Source: Billgrantia montanilacus
GTDB lineage: Bacteria > Pseudomonadota > Gammaproteobacteria > Pseudomonadales > Halomonadaceae
NCBI RefSeq assembly: GCF_003336675.1
Contig: NZ_QPII01000006.1
Location: 172,237-236,236, forward strand
Length of the DNA: 64,000 bases
Direction: 5' to 3'
Shown: positions 1-8,448 of the stretch, one piece after another
Position numbering within the stretch: position 1 is the first letter of the stretch
How the letters are laid out: each line of letters opens with the position of its first letter
The notes under the pieces: model-generated
What the model saw: only the letters and a program-made list of their open reading frames with translations
Told to the model about the DNA's origin: nothing
The model's database searches: none
Translations under genes and position numbers: made by a program

Positions 1-449
1 TAGAACAGCAGGCCATTGAGCTCTTCGAAGACAGGCAGCACGGCCTTGCGCGAGACCGAGGTCCAGTTGCCGAAGACCACATCGACGTCATGCTGGGCCA
101 GCAGCTCGCGGGCACGCTCGGCGAACAGCGGCCAGTTGGAAGCCGGGTCGACCACCACCGCCTCGAGCTGGCGACCCAGCAGGCCACCCTGCTCGTTCTG
201 CTGCTCGATCAGCATTTCCACGGTGTCCTTGAGCGTCGACTCACTGATCGCCATGGTGCCGGAGAGGGAGTGGAGGATGCCTACCTTGATCGGGTCCTCG
301 GCCAATACCTGGCTGCTGAACCCAAGGCTGGCAGTGGTGACCAGGGCGGCGGCCGCCAGCTGCGAGGGGCGGAACTTGGTACAGAGCCTGGTACGGAGAT
401 TGTTACGGAAATAGGGACGGGGCAGAATCTTGCGTCGGTATGCGTTCAC
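1..449 (-). CDS. urtA: Urea ABC transporter substrate-binding protein UrtA (N-terminal part)
   Basis: Periplasmic binding protein that delivers urea to the UrtBCDE ABC importer. The window holds only the first ~149 codons; the gene runs off the left edge. I read a GTG start at 447-449 because AAGGAG lies six bases upstream. A long N-terminus with a basic stretch and hydrophobic core ends near VLA-ED (signal peptide), followed by GILHSLSGTMAISE, GGLLGRQLEAV and FGNWTSVSRKAVLPVFEE, all typical of UrtA. No other urea gene lies in the window, so the rest of the operon should lie to the left. The family call is firm; the exact substrate is by homology. Confidence 0.85.
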   Translation of the reverse strand, partial: MNAYRRKILPRPYFRNNLRTRLCTKFRPSQLAAAALVTTASLGFSSQVLAEDPIKVGILHSLSGTMAISESTLKDTVEMLIEQQNEQGGLLGRQLEAVVVDPASNWPLFAERARELLAQHDVDVVFGNWTSVSRKAVLPVFEELNGLLF

Positions 450-706
450 TTGTCACTCCTTGCACCTTCCTGCAGGAAGGTTTCATTGTGATGGCATCGC
501 AGCGGGGTCGAGGGACCGCCGGTGCGGGTCTCAGCCATCAGCCATTGCAAGGCCTGCGCCATCCTCTTGCATAAACCGATAAAGCAATGAGTTTCAATGA
601 AATGGAGCTACCCCGTTGCGCCAGCGATATGCCTCATGGCACCGCCTTGGTGCAGCAAAAACGCCATGTCACGCCTCGCACTGCACCGTTGGCGTGCACA
701 GCGAAC
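450..706. other. Non-coding region upstream of urtA
   Basis: This stretch between the urtA start and the tctA terminator must hold the leftward urtA promoter. I see no convincing gene, repeat or operator in it; short reading frames here lack ribosome binding sites and resemble nothing known. Confidence 0.5.
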
Positions 707-738
707 AAAAAAGGGGCGCCGGTCTGCACCGGCACCCC
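707..738 (-). terminator. Rho-independent terminator of the tctCBA operon
   Basis: Read leftward, an 11-bp stem (GGGGTGCCGGT / ACCGGCGCCCC, one G-T wobble) with a GCAG loop is followed by six T residues, 25 bases after the tctA stop codon. This is a textbook intrinsic terminator. Confidence 0.9.
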
Positions 739-762
739 AAGGACGAAACGTTGTGCAATCGA

Positions 763-2262
763 TCAGGCGCGTGCGCTGCGAATCCGAGCCATGCCCTTTT
801 TCACCACCGGCAGTAGCAGCGACAGCGCGGCGATGATCAGCAGCCACATGGAAATCGGCTTGTCGATGAAGGTCATCCAGTCGCCACCGGAGATCTGCAG
901 GGCACGACGCATGGACTCTTCCATGATGCTTCCCAGGATCAATGCCAGAATCAGGGGAGCCGCCGGAAACCCGAACAGCCTCATGCCGAGCCCCAGCAGG
1001 CCGAAGCCAAGAAGGAACAACAAGTCGATCACGCTGAAGCTCATGCCGTAGACACCGACTAGGCAGAAGATCAGGATCAGGGCCAGCAGCAGCGGACGCG
1101 GCATCTCGAGAATCTTGGCGATATAGGGAATCAGCGGCAGGTTAAGGACCAGCAACATGATATTGCCGATATACATACTGGCGATAACGCCCCAGAACAC
1201 GTCGGGACGGTCCACCAGCATGGCCGGCCCTGGGCTGATCCCCATGACCAGCAGGGCTCCCAACAAGACCGCCGTGGTACCTGAGCCAGGAACGCCAAGG
1301 GTCAACAGCGGGACGAAAGAACCAGTACAGGCGGCATTGTTGGCGGCTTCGGGAGCCGCGACACCCTTGATATTGCCCTTGCCGAAGGTATCCCCATCCT
1401 TGGCCAGACGCTTCTCCATGCTGTAGCCGAGGAATGAACCGATAGTGGCACCGGCCCCCGGCAATACACCGGTGAAGAAACCCAGGACGGAGCTGCGGGC
1501 AATAGGCGGCGCAATCTCGCGAACCTCGCTGCGAGTCAGCTTCAGCGAACCGATGGCATTGCGCGGCTGCTCCTTGCCACCCCCACCGCGCAACAGCATG
1601 TAGAAGACTTCGGCCAGGGCAAAGATACCCAGCGCCACCACCAGGAAGTCGATGCCATCCAGCAGGTGCGCGGAACCGAAGGCAAAGCGCACCGTACCGG
1701 TCTGCAGATCGATGCCAATGATAGAGATCATGATCCCTACCACGGCGGCAATCAGCCCCTTGACCAGTGATTTGTCGGAGAGCGACACCACTGCCGTCAG
1801 GCCCAGCACCATGAGCGCGAAGTACTCTGCCGGGCCGAACGCCACGGCGACCTTCGACAGCATTGGGGCCACCATCATCAGGAAGACAACGGATATGGTG
1901 CCACCCACGAAGGATGCATAAGCCGCGATAGCCAGGGCCTTGCCGGCCATCCCCTGCTTGGCCATGGGATAGCCATCAAAAGAGGTCGCCACGGTACCGG
2001 CCACGCCGGGGGCGTTGAGCAGGATCGACGAACTCGAGCCACCGAAGATCGCCCCGTAATAGACACCGGCCATCAGGATCAGGCCTGAAGACGGCTCCAT
2101 GGCGAAGGTGATCGGGATCATCAGCGCCAGGGCACTGATCGGCCCCAGGCCAGGCAGCATACCGATGATAGTGCCGGCGAAGACGCCACCGAAGACATAA
2201 GCGATGTTAATGGGCTGCAGTGCGATGCCGAAGCCGAACATCAAGTTATTCAAAGCTTCCAT
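763..2262 (-). CDS. tctA: Tripartite tricarboxylate transporter large membrane subunit TctA
   Basis: Large permease subunit (499 aa) of a TTT-family, binding-protein-dependent secondary transporter that imports carboxylates such as citrate or related acids. The N-terminal half has the TctA signature GTIIGMLPGLGPISALALM and YYGAIFGGSSSSILLN; the second half repeats the theme with GVLPGAGATIGSFLGYSMEK, fitting the internal duplication of the family. Many hydrophobic segments fit about 10-12 helices. I chose the ATG at 2262, not the TTG two codons earlier. It is last in tctC-tctB-tctA and ends at a strong terminator. The substrate cannot be read from sequence. Confidence 0.93.
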   Translation of the reverse strand: MEALNNLMFGFGIALQPINIAYVFGGVFAGTIIGMLPGLGPISALALMIPITFAMEPSSGLILMAGVYYGAIFGGSSSSILLNAPGVAGTVATSFDGYPMAKQGMAGKALAIAAYASFVGGTISVVFLMMVAPMLSKVAVAFGPAEYFALMVLGLTAVVSLSDKSLVKGLIAAVVGIMISIIGIDLQTGTVRFAFGSAHLLDGIDFLVVALGIFALAEVFYMLLRGGGGKEQPRNAIGSLKLTRSEVREIAPPIARSSVLGFFTGVLPGAGATIGSFLGYSMEKRLAKDGDTFGKGNIKGVAAPEAANNAACTGSFVPLLTLGVPGSGTTAVLLGALLVMGISPGPAMLVDRPDVFWGVIASMYIGNIMLLVLNLPLIPYIAKILEMPRPLLLALILIFCLVGVYGMSFSVIDLLFLLGFGLLGLGMRLFGFPAAPLILALILGSIMEESMRRALQISGGDWMTFIDKPISMWLLIIAALSLLLPVVKKGMARIRSARA

Positions 2263-2302
2263 GAGCAATATCTCTCTCGCGGGCTGATCGTGTCATACAA
2301 CA

Positions 2303-2791
2303 TCAGATCGGCAGGATTCCCGTGGGCAGGTAGACGTCCATGATCCGGGTCATGGTCAGATACAACGCCAGCACCACCCCGAGCGAGGTCGCCAAATTCA
2401 CACCGTGTCGACGGTAGCCGTAATACAAACCAAGGCCGAAGGCCAACACAGTGGAGGTCACCACGAAACCGATCGGTACCATCAGCAGGGCGTAAGCAAT
2501 AATCGCCAGCGAGGTGATAACGATCCGCGACCAGGGACGGAACAGTAATGGCTGGTTCAGCGCCTCAGGGCTCGGTTCTTCGGGAATATCCTGAGCCTTG
2601 GGTTTTTCCAGGAACAGACACACGGCAAGCCCAAGCAGGAGAAACCCCAGCACCTTGGGAAAGATATCGGAATCGATCGGCCGGGGAAGTGGGAAAGTGG
2701 GGATCTGGAAAGCCATTACCAGGTAACCCACCGAGAACAGTGCGACGATCAGCGCAATAATCTGATTGGTGTTGAGTCGTGTCATGAGCAT
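2303..2791 (-). CDS. tctB: Tripartite tricarboxylate transporter small membrane subunit TctB
   Basis: Small, poorly conserved membrane subunit (162 aa) of the TTT transporter. About four hydrophobic segments are visible (near residues 10-28, 44-60, 88-107 and 112-150), the usual TctB topology, and it sits between tctC and tctA. Two ATG codons two codons apart (2791 and 2785) both lie near GAGGTGG, so the exact start is ambiguous. Identification rests on topology plus operon position more than on sequence motifs. Confidence 0.88.
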   Translation of the reverse strand: MLMTRLNTNQIIALIVALFSVGYLVMAFQIPTFPLPRPIDSDIFPKVLGFLLLGLAVCLFLEKPKAQDIPEEPSPEALNQPLLFRPWSRIVITSLAIIAYALLMVPIGFVVTSTVLAFGLGLYYGYRRHGVNLATSLGVVLALYLTMTRIMDVYLPTGILPI

Positions 2792-2847
2792 TCCACCTCG
2801 TTCTCACGCCAGATGAAGCCTGGCCACGAGCTCGAGTGTTACCTTCG

Positions 2848-2879
2848 AAAAGATTGAGCCCTGGGTAAGCAGGGCTCAA
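2848..2879 (-). terminator. Intercistronic hairpin between tctC and tctB
   Basis: A perfect 10-bp stem (TTGAGCCCTG / CAGGGCTCAA, six-base loop) is followed on the minus strand by TCTTTT. It lies just after the tctC stop. Such a hairpin would stop part of the transcripts and stabilise the 3' end of tctC mRNA, giving more binding protein than permease, as is common for binding-protein-dependent transporters. The structure is seen; the function is inferred. Confidence 0.75.
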
Positions 2880-2911
2880 GAGAATCACTTAGGGTGAGAA
2901 TCTGCTGGCGT

Positions 2912-3910
2912 TCAGCGAATCAGCCCGAGCTCGGTCAGCACGCCACTGAACTCTTCCCTTTGGGCGTCGAGGAAAGCACCAAATTCTTCGCTGGTCTGAT
3001 AGGCGTCGATCCAGCCCAACTGGTCACGGGCTTCCTGCCAGGCTTCTGTTTCGAGCATCTGTGCAAAGAGGTCTTCATAATAGGCAACGGCTTCGGCCGG
3101 CATGTCGGGCGTTCCCATGACACCGCGCCAGATGTCGAAGGTATAATCGATACCCTGCTCCTGGTAGGTCGGAACATCGGCCAGGGGGCCACCCATTCGT
3201 TCGGGAGAGGAAACTCCCAGTGCTCGAATGTCGCTATCAGGGCCCAGTTGCCCTGCGGCTTCGCCAGCACCGGTGATCACGGCCTCGACATGACCACCCA
3301 TGAGGTTAGTCATTGCTTCGCCGCCTCCCGAGAAGGCGATGTAATTCACGCCTGACGCCTCGAGCCCGGCCGCGGACGCCACACCAGCGATAGCGATGTG
3401 ATCCATGGAGCCCGGCGCACTACCACCGCCGACACTCATTGAAGGCGTCTCGCGCATGGCGTCGAACAGATCGTTGAGATCTTGATATTCGGAATCCTGT
3501 GGCACCAGTACGATGGAGTAATCGGTGATCAGGCGCGCGATCGGCGTGAAGTCGGTATGGTCATATCGCGAGGTTCCTGCCAGCGGCACCAGAATGATGG
3601 GCGGGCTGGTGGCGAACAACTTGTGCGGATTGCCTTTATCGCTGGCGATCTGGGCCCAGGCCACAGCGCCACCGCCTCCCGGCACATTGATGGCCGCAAA
3701 GTTTTGCTCGGCCAGACCTTCTGACTGGATGACACGGGAGGTGGTACGCACCAGGGTATCCCAGCCACCGCCCGGGTTGGCCGGCGCGATGAACTCGATG
3801 GAACGGCTCGGCGTCCATTCATCGGCGCTGGCAGCGGTAGTGGCACCCGCGACAGCGGCCAGCGGCAGTGCCAGCAAAGTCAGGCGCTTGAGGGAAAGCT
3901 TGGTAGTCAT
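2912..3910 (-). CDS. tctC: Tripartite tricarboxylate transporter substrate-binding protein TctC
   Basis: Periplasmic solute-binding protein (332 aa) of the TTT system (Bug/TctC family). A basic N-terminus, a hydrophobic core and an ASA-DEW cleavage site give a Sec signal peptide. The mature start SIEFIAPANPGGGWDTLVR carries the family's PxxPGGxxD-like ligand loop, and NVPGGGGAVAWAQI is the usual second conserved block. I chose the ATG at 3910 because GGAG lies just upstream; the in-frame codon seven residues earlier has no ribosome site. First gene of the operon and the one most likely to respond to the neighbouring two-component system. Confidence 0.93.
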   Translation of the reverse strand: MTTKLSLKRLTLLALPLAAVAGATTAASADEWTPSRSIEFIAPANPGGGWDTLVRTTSRVIQSEGLAEQNFAAINVPGGGGAVAWAQIASDKGNPHKLFATSPPIILVPLAGTSRYDHTDFTPIARLITDYSIVLVPQDSEYQDLNDLFDAMRETPSMSVGGGSAPGSMDHIAIAGVASAAGLEASGVNYIAFSGGGEAMTNLMGGHVEAVITGAGEAAGQLGPDSDIRALGVSSPERMGGPLADVPTYQEQGIDYTFDIWRGVMGTPDMPAEAVAYYEDLFAQMLETEAWQEARDQLGWIDAYQTSEEFGAFLDAQREEFSGVLTELGLIR

Positions 3911-4054
3911 GGCGTTCTCCGGGTTCGGCATCTTGTTGTGTGATCATTCTGTGATCGTCATGTGGTCGCCCTGGGGCGCTACCATGTGAACGTTAGAAGA
4001 AGCGACACCTTGGCCACAAGCTTCTGAACATAAATGACAAATAGTCCTTTACGC

Positions 4055-4072
4055 CCATTCTGTCCATTCTGT
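4055..4072 (-). promoter_or_regulatory. Tandem 9-bp repeat in the tctC promoter region
   Basis: Two direct copies of ACAGAATGG (minus strand) lie about 145 bases upstream of the tctC start. The core GAATGGACAGAATG recurs with one mismatch upstream of the GntP-type permease gene at 40834-40847. Direct repeats of this size are plausible sites for the adjacent CitB-type response regulator, but no binding site is known for it. Confidence 0.35.
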
Positions 4073-4107
4073 TCACGGATGCCTTCGAGTTCTCCTCCCC
4101 CCTACTC

Positions 4108-4149
4108 GCTACCCCTCTTCAGCTACCCCTCTTCAGCTAGCATTCTTCA
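4108..4149. repeat. 14-bp tandem duplication next to the response-regulator stop codon
   Basis: GCTACCCCTCTTCA occurs twice in a row (4108-4121, 4122-4135), followed by a decayed third copy. The tract is strongly pyrimidine-biased on the plus strand and lies just beyond the 3' end of the response regulator gene. No function is apparent; it looks like a local slippage product. Confidence 0.6.
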
Positions 4150-4164
4150 ACTCGCTTTCCTCAG

Positions 4165-4911
4165 CTAGCCTTCCTCACACCATGGCGACGTATCGCCCAC
4201 CAGGCGGTAGCGACGCTCCGGTCGCCCCACGTCGCCATAGCCCAGCTCGGCGTCCACCACCTGGACCGATACCAGAAACTCCAGATAGCGACGGGCCGTC
4301 GAACGACTGGCACCCATGGACCGGGCCACCTCCATGGCGGCCAGCGGGGTGGCGGCATGCTCGAGCGCCGCTACTACGGTGCGTAGCGTCAGGCGATCGA
4401 TGCCCTTGGGCAGGCTGCGCACAGCGCCTCCCGTCGCCCCCTCAGGACGCAGCCGGGTCAGTACCCTGTCCAACTCCTCCTGGCTCATCTCGCTGCGGGC
4501 GGTCAGGGCGGCACGCTCACGGCGAAAGCGGGCAAGCATCTGTGCCATGCGCGAAGCCTCGACCGGCTTGATTAGATAGTCAAAGACACCGCCACGCAGG
4601 GCTTCGGCGATGGTTTCCACCTCCCGGGCAGCGGTGATCATCACGATATCCACCCGCAGGTAATCCCGCCGCAGCGACCAGAGCAGCTCGAGCCCCTCCA
4701 CGTCCGGCAGGTAGGCATCGAGCAAGACCAGATGAACCGTGTCGGCCTGCCGGGACATCAACGACCGCGCCTCGGCGCCGCTTCTGGCCATGCCCACCAC
4801 ACGGAAGCCTTCACTCTGCTCGATGAAGGCGCGATGGATATCGGCAATGCGAAAGTCGTCCTCGACGATCAGGATGCCAAACTCCGACGGCGAATCGCCC
4901 GCTTCATGCAT
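4165..4911 (-). CDS. CitB/DcuR-type two-component response regulator
   Basis: Cytoplasmic response regulator (248 aa). The receiver domain (about residues 12-130) shows the acidic pair in VEDDF (residues 16-20), phospho-acceptor D65 in LLDAYLPD, T93 and K115 in LIKP. The C-terminal part (about 165-235) carries a helix-turn-helix like that of CitB/DpiA/DcuR regulators (AMEVARSMGASRSTARRYLEFL). It follows its cognate kinase by 70 bases and stands next to the divergently placed, same-strand tct operon, so control of carboxylate uptake is the simplest role. The name of the closest family member cannot be settled by eye. Confidence 0.9.
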   Translation of the reverse strand: MHEAGDSPSEFGILIVEDDFRIADIHRAFIEQSEGFRVVGMARSGAEARSLMSRQADTVHLVLLDAYLPDVEGLELLWSLRRDYLRVDIVMITAAREVETIAEALRGGVFDYLIKPVEASRMAQMLARFRRERAALTARSEMSQEELDRVLTRLRPEGATGGAVRSLPKGIDRLTLRTVVAALEHAATPLAAMEVARSMGASRSTARRYLEFLVSVQVVDAELGYGDVGRPERRYRLVGDTSPWCEEG

Positions 4912-4981
4912 GTCTCGTTACCCCCGCGATGTCTTCTGGCATCGTCTTGTGCTTATGATTGTGCTTGTGCTGATGAGTGCT

Positions 4982-6706
4982 TCAGCGCCCTATCGTGCCC
5001 GGCTGCAACGGCCGGTCCTCACCCGTCGAAGGCGGCCGGCACAAGGAGCGATCGAGCACGGCGATGAAACAGGCCCCTCCCAGTTCGCTCTCCTCCAGCG
5101 TAATGGCGCCACCGTTCTCCCGACACAGGCGGCTGACCAGGGCCAGGCCGATACCGTGATGCTTGCCCGGCTTGGTAGAGAAGCCTTCCTGGAAAATCGC
5201 TTCGACGTGCTGGTGGGGGACTCCGGGGCCGTTATCCTCCACCTCGATCAGCAGCTGCTCTCCCAGATCGGTGAAGAACAGCCTGACCCGCGGCCCCTCA
5301 TCGTTATGACGATCGCCCTGGAGTGCCGCATGGCAGGCGTTGTCCAGCAGGTTGCCTATCACCGTCATCAGCACCTCCTGGCCTGTCACCGTGAGCGGCT
5401 CGACCAGCGAGCTCTGCTCATCGATCTCCAGCAGCACACCGAGCTCCCTGGCCCGGGTCAGCTTGCCGAGCAGGGTACCGCTGACCACCGGGTCGCCCAC
5501 ATGCTTCATCAGGAAGGTCATCTGGGCCTGCTGATGCGCACTCTCCTGATGAATAAGGGCAATGGCATCCTCGATGCGGCCGAGCTGGAGCATCCCGGAG
5601 ATGGTATAGAGTTTGTTGGAGAACTCATGGGCCTGGGCACGCAGCATGTCCACGTCCCGGCTGGCGGCATTCAACGCATTGGAGAGCTCGACGATCTCGC
5701 GCCGGCTGCGGAAGGTCGCCACCGCCCCCTCGATCTCTCCCGCGTGATGGATGGGCACCCGGTTGACCACCACCGGATGGTCCCCCAGCCACATATCCTG
5801 GTCAAACTGATGCTCGCCTCGCTCCATGACCTCGAGCAGACGCGAGTTGGGAACGATGTCCTGAACCGGCTGCCCTACCACCGCATGCACCGGCGGCAGG
5901 CCCAGAAAGCGCCTAGCCTGCTGGTTGACCAGGGTGATCTGTCCTTCGCGATTCACCGCCAGGATCCCCTCGTGGATCGACTGCAGGATTGCCTCTTTCT
6001 CCATCGCCAGGCGGGCGATCTCGTAGGGCTCGAGGCCAAGGATGACCCGCTTGAGATGGCGCGACAGGCCATAGGCGCCGGCAAAGCCGAGCACGATCAT
6101 GAGTGCCACCAGCCACCACCCCAGGCTGGTGTGCTCGATCACGTCCATGGCCACCCGGTCGAGCATGAAGCCCACCGACACGATACCGATGATATTGCCC
6201 TCGGCGTCGAGGACCGGCGTCTTGCCGCGCATGGCCTCGCCCAGCGAGCCGGTAGCTTCCGAGACATAGGATTCGCCGTGCAGCAGCGCCCGGTCGTTGT
6301 CACCGCCGACCATGGGCTTACCGAGCCGCTCGGGCAGCGGATGGGAATAGCGAAGCCCTTCGGTATTGCCCACCACCACATAGCGCGCGCCGGTCTCGCG
6401 TCGGATGCGCTCGGCAATGGGCTGGATGGTGACGCTGGGCTCGGGGTCATCGAAGGCGGCGATCAGCTCAGGGATGCTGGCCACGCTGAGTGCCACGGCC
6501 AGGGCTCGCTGACCGATCTGGTCGCTGATGATCTCACCCTTGCGATGATTGAGGTAGGCGCCCTGGGCCAGCAGCATGCCGGCCAGTAGAGCACCGACCA
6601 GCAGCATCACCTGCAGGCGAAAACTTCGCATGAGCCAACCGCGCCGCGGACGGCCACGACGCATACGCTGGAGCTCGGCAATGGATTCTCTGCGCGGGGA
6701 GGACAT
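4982..6706 (-). CDS. CitA/DcuS-type sensor histidine kinase
   Basis: Membrane sensor kinase (574 aa) that would sense an extracytoplasmic carboxylate and phosphorylate the downstream regulator. Visible parts in order: transmembrane helix about 31-49, periplasmic sCache/PAS-like sensor about 50-195 with the SHPLPERLGKP block typical of the CitA/DcuS group, second helix about 197-215, cytoplasmic PAS about 235-345, phospho-acceptor H360 in AHEFSNK, N-box GNLLDNA (451-457) and a GxG ATP lid near VEDNGPGVP and HGIGLAL. Start at 6706 is the first ATG; a shorter start is possible. The pair lies beside tctCBA, suggesting the inducer is its substrate. Confidence 0.92.
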   Translation of the reverse strand: MSSPRRESIAELQRMRRGRPRRGWLMRSFRLQVMLLVGALLAGMLLAQGAYLNHRKGEIISDQIGQRALAVALSVASIPELIAAFDDPEPSVTIQPIAERIRRETGARYVVVGNTEGLRYSHPLPERLGKPMVGGDNDRALLHGESYVSEATGSLGEAMRGKTPVLDAEGNIIGIVSVGFMLDRVAMDVIEHTSLGWWLVALMIVLGFAGAYGLSRHLKRVILGLEPYEIARLAMEKEAILQSIHEGILAVNREGQITLVNQQARRFLGLPPVHAVVGQPVQDIVPNSRLLEVMERGEHQFDQDMWLGDHPVVVNRVPIHHAGEIEGAVATFRSRREIVELSNALNAASRDVDMLRAQAHEFSNKLYTISGMLQLGRIEDAIALIHQESAHQQAQMTFLMKHVGDPVVSGTLLGKLTRARELGVLLEIDEQSSLVEPLTVTGQEVLMTVIGNLLDNACHAALQGDRHNDEGPRVRLFFTDLGEQLLIEVEDNGPGVPHQHVEAIFQEGFSTKPGKHHGIGLALVSRLCRENGGAITLEESELGGACFIAVLDRSLCRPPSTGEDRPLQPGTIGR

Positions 6707-6786
6707 GGGCTGAGGCTCGGCGCTGGTTAAAGCGTCATTGTCGCATGCTGCCGAAGCCGGGGCACCTCAGCGATTCTGGGCAATGG

Positions 6787-6818
6787 GCAAGCCCATCGGA
6801 CGATACCGACGGGCTTGC
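6787..6818 (-). terminator. Hairpin downstream of the NSS transporter gene
   Basis: GCAAGCCC-A-TCGG pairs with CCGA-C-GGGCTTGC around a six-base loop, six bases after the stop of the minus-strand transporter gene. No T-run follows, so termination efficiency is uncertain. Confidence 0.5.
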
Positions 6819-6824
6819 AGGCAA

Positions 6825-8285
6825 TCATCCCGCCAACGCTTGCCGTAGACGAGGGCTCGCCAGTTCACCAATCAGCGTGGCCAGCGCCAGTGCGGCCAGT
6901 AGCCATGGCCAGTGGATGCCGAACTCGATGCGAGCGATCCCCAGCGCGTCGACGAAGATCACCAGGATGCCAAAGGGACTGACATAGCGCACCATGAACA
7001 GCCAGAGAGCATGCCAGCGTGGCGACAGGCCCAACTCATCACGGAACGTCTCACTTTTCAGCACGAAGCCTGCCAGCAACACCATACCCAGGCCACCCAG
7101 CGGCATCATCCAGCGCGAGGTGAGATAGTCGAGCCAGTCAAAGAAATGGCGACCCAACAGCGTCCAGTCGGCACCGACGTTGAATGACAACATGGCCATG
7201 GTGCTGATCAGCCACAGCACGATGCCGGTCCCCCAGGCCGCGGCGCGACGCGATAGCCCCTTGTTGTCGCACAGCCAGGAGACGGTGGCCTCGACCATGG
7301 AGATGGCTGAGGTCAGCGCCGCCATGGAGAGCATGACGAAGAACAGGATCCCGAACAGGGTGCCCATGGGCATGGCCTGGAAAGCCAGCGGCAGGCTCAT
7401 GAAGATCAGTCCAGGCCCTTCCCCCGGATCCATGCCATTGGCGAAGATCACCGGGAAGATGGCCAGCCCCGCCATCAGCGCCACCAGGGTATCGGCCATG
7501 GCGACACTGAAGGTGGTGCGCACGATGGAGGCCCGCGCCGGCAGATAGCTGCCATAGGTAAGAATCGCCCCGGAGGCCAGCGACAGGGTGAAAAAGGCAT
7601 GACCCAGGGCGGCCAGCATGCCGTCGCTGGAGAGACTTCCGGTATCGAAGGAAAACAGGAAGCGCCAGGCCTCGCCGAACCCTCCGGAAGTCATCCCGTA
7701 GCCGATCAGGATCAAGAGCATGATCACCATGCCGGGCATCATCCAGGTCACGCTGCGCTCGATCCCGGCCTGCACCCCCCTGCCGACGATCAGCATGGTC
7801 AGCACCACCACCAGAGTGCTCCAGAAGCCCAGGTTGAGGGGGTTTTCGTTATTGGCAACGAAGATCGCCACCATGTCGTCGACGCCGCTGCCAGCCAGGC
7901 CGCCTGTCAGCATCTTCCACAGATAGGAGAAGGACCAGCCGGCCACCACCACGTAGAACGACAGGATCATGAAACCGGCCAGCATCGCCAGCCAGCCCAA
8001 CAGCGACCAGGCCGATGAGCGCCCCGACTCGGTCACCACCCGGCGAACTGCGTCGATGGGGCTGCCACGGCCACGACGGCCGAAGGCGATCTCGGTCATC
8101 ATCACCGGCACACCCACCGCGAGAATGCAGGCCAGGTAGACGAGCACAAAGGCCCCACCGCCGTGCTCGCCGGTGATGTAGGGAAACTTCCAGATATTGC
8201 CCAGGCCGACGGCGGAACCGGTTGCCGCCAGCACGAAGCCCCAGCGGCCGAGCCACTGAGCGCGAGGTTGTTGAGGAGTCGTCAT
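6825..8285 (-). CDS. Sodium-dependent transporter, NSS/SNF family
   Basis: Inner-membrane sodium:solute symporter (486 aa), related to LeuT and other amino-acid symporters. The first helix carries the diagnostic unwound sodium/substrate site, GSAVGLGNIWKFPYITGEHGGG, and about 11-12 hydrophobic segments follow. The C-terminus is short, typical of bacterial 11-12-helix NSS members. The gene stands alone between the sensor kinase and hpd and has its own hairpin downstream. The substrate (amino acid, amine or taurine-like compound) cannot be read from sequence. Confidence 0.9.
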   Translation of the reverse strand: MTTPQQPRAQWLGRWGFVLAATGSAVGLGNIWKFPYITGEHGGGAFVLVYLACILAVGVPVMMTEIAFGRRGRGSPIDAVRRVVTESGRSSAWSLLGWLAMLAGFMILSFYVVVAGWSFSYLWKMLTGGLAGSGVDDMVAIFVANNENPLNLGFWSTLVVVLTMLIVGRGVQAGIERSVTWMMPGMVIMLLILIGYGMTSGGFGEAWRFLFSFDTGSLSSDGMLAALGHAFFTLSLASGAILTYGSYLPARASIVRTTFSVAMADTLVALMAGLAIFPVIFANGMDPGEGPGLIFMSLPLAFQAMPMGTLFGILFFVMLSMAALTSAISMVEATVSWLCDNKGLSRRAAAWGTGIVLWLISTMAMLSFNVGADWTLLGRHFFDWLDYLTSRWMMPLGGLGMVLLAGFVLKSETFRDELGLSPRWHALWLFMVRYVSPFGILVIFVDALGIARIEFGIHWPWLLAALALATLIGELASPRLRQALAG

Positions 8286-8401
8286 GGATCACCAGGGGAT
8301 GCGTTGTTAGCAATTGACGCAGCAATATGACCGGCATAATACCAATCTTGCAACGTAATTTTATTGTTTAGTTTCAGTAATTCGGACGTTAAACCTGACA
8401 A

Positions 8402-8439
8402 ACGAAAACAAGCACGGCCCCATCGGATGACGGGGGCCG
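8402..8439 (-). terminator. Terminator after hpd
   Basis: On the minus strand CGGCCCC pairs with GGGGCCG around an 11-base loop and is followed by TGCTTGTTTTC, starting ten bases after the hpd stop codon. A plausible intrinsic terminator with an imperfect T-tract. Confidence 0.65.
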
Positions 8440-8448
8440 CTTCATCGA

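Noticed and set aside
4739..6589. 616-codon open frame antisense to the sensor kinase
   Set aside because: High GC leaves long open frames opposite real genes; the minus-strand frame has complete kinase motifs, the plus-strand one none.
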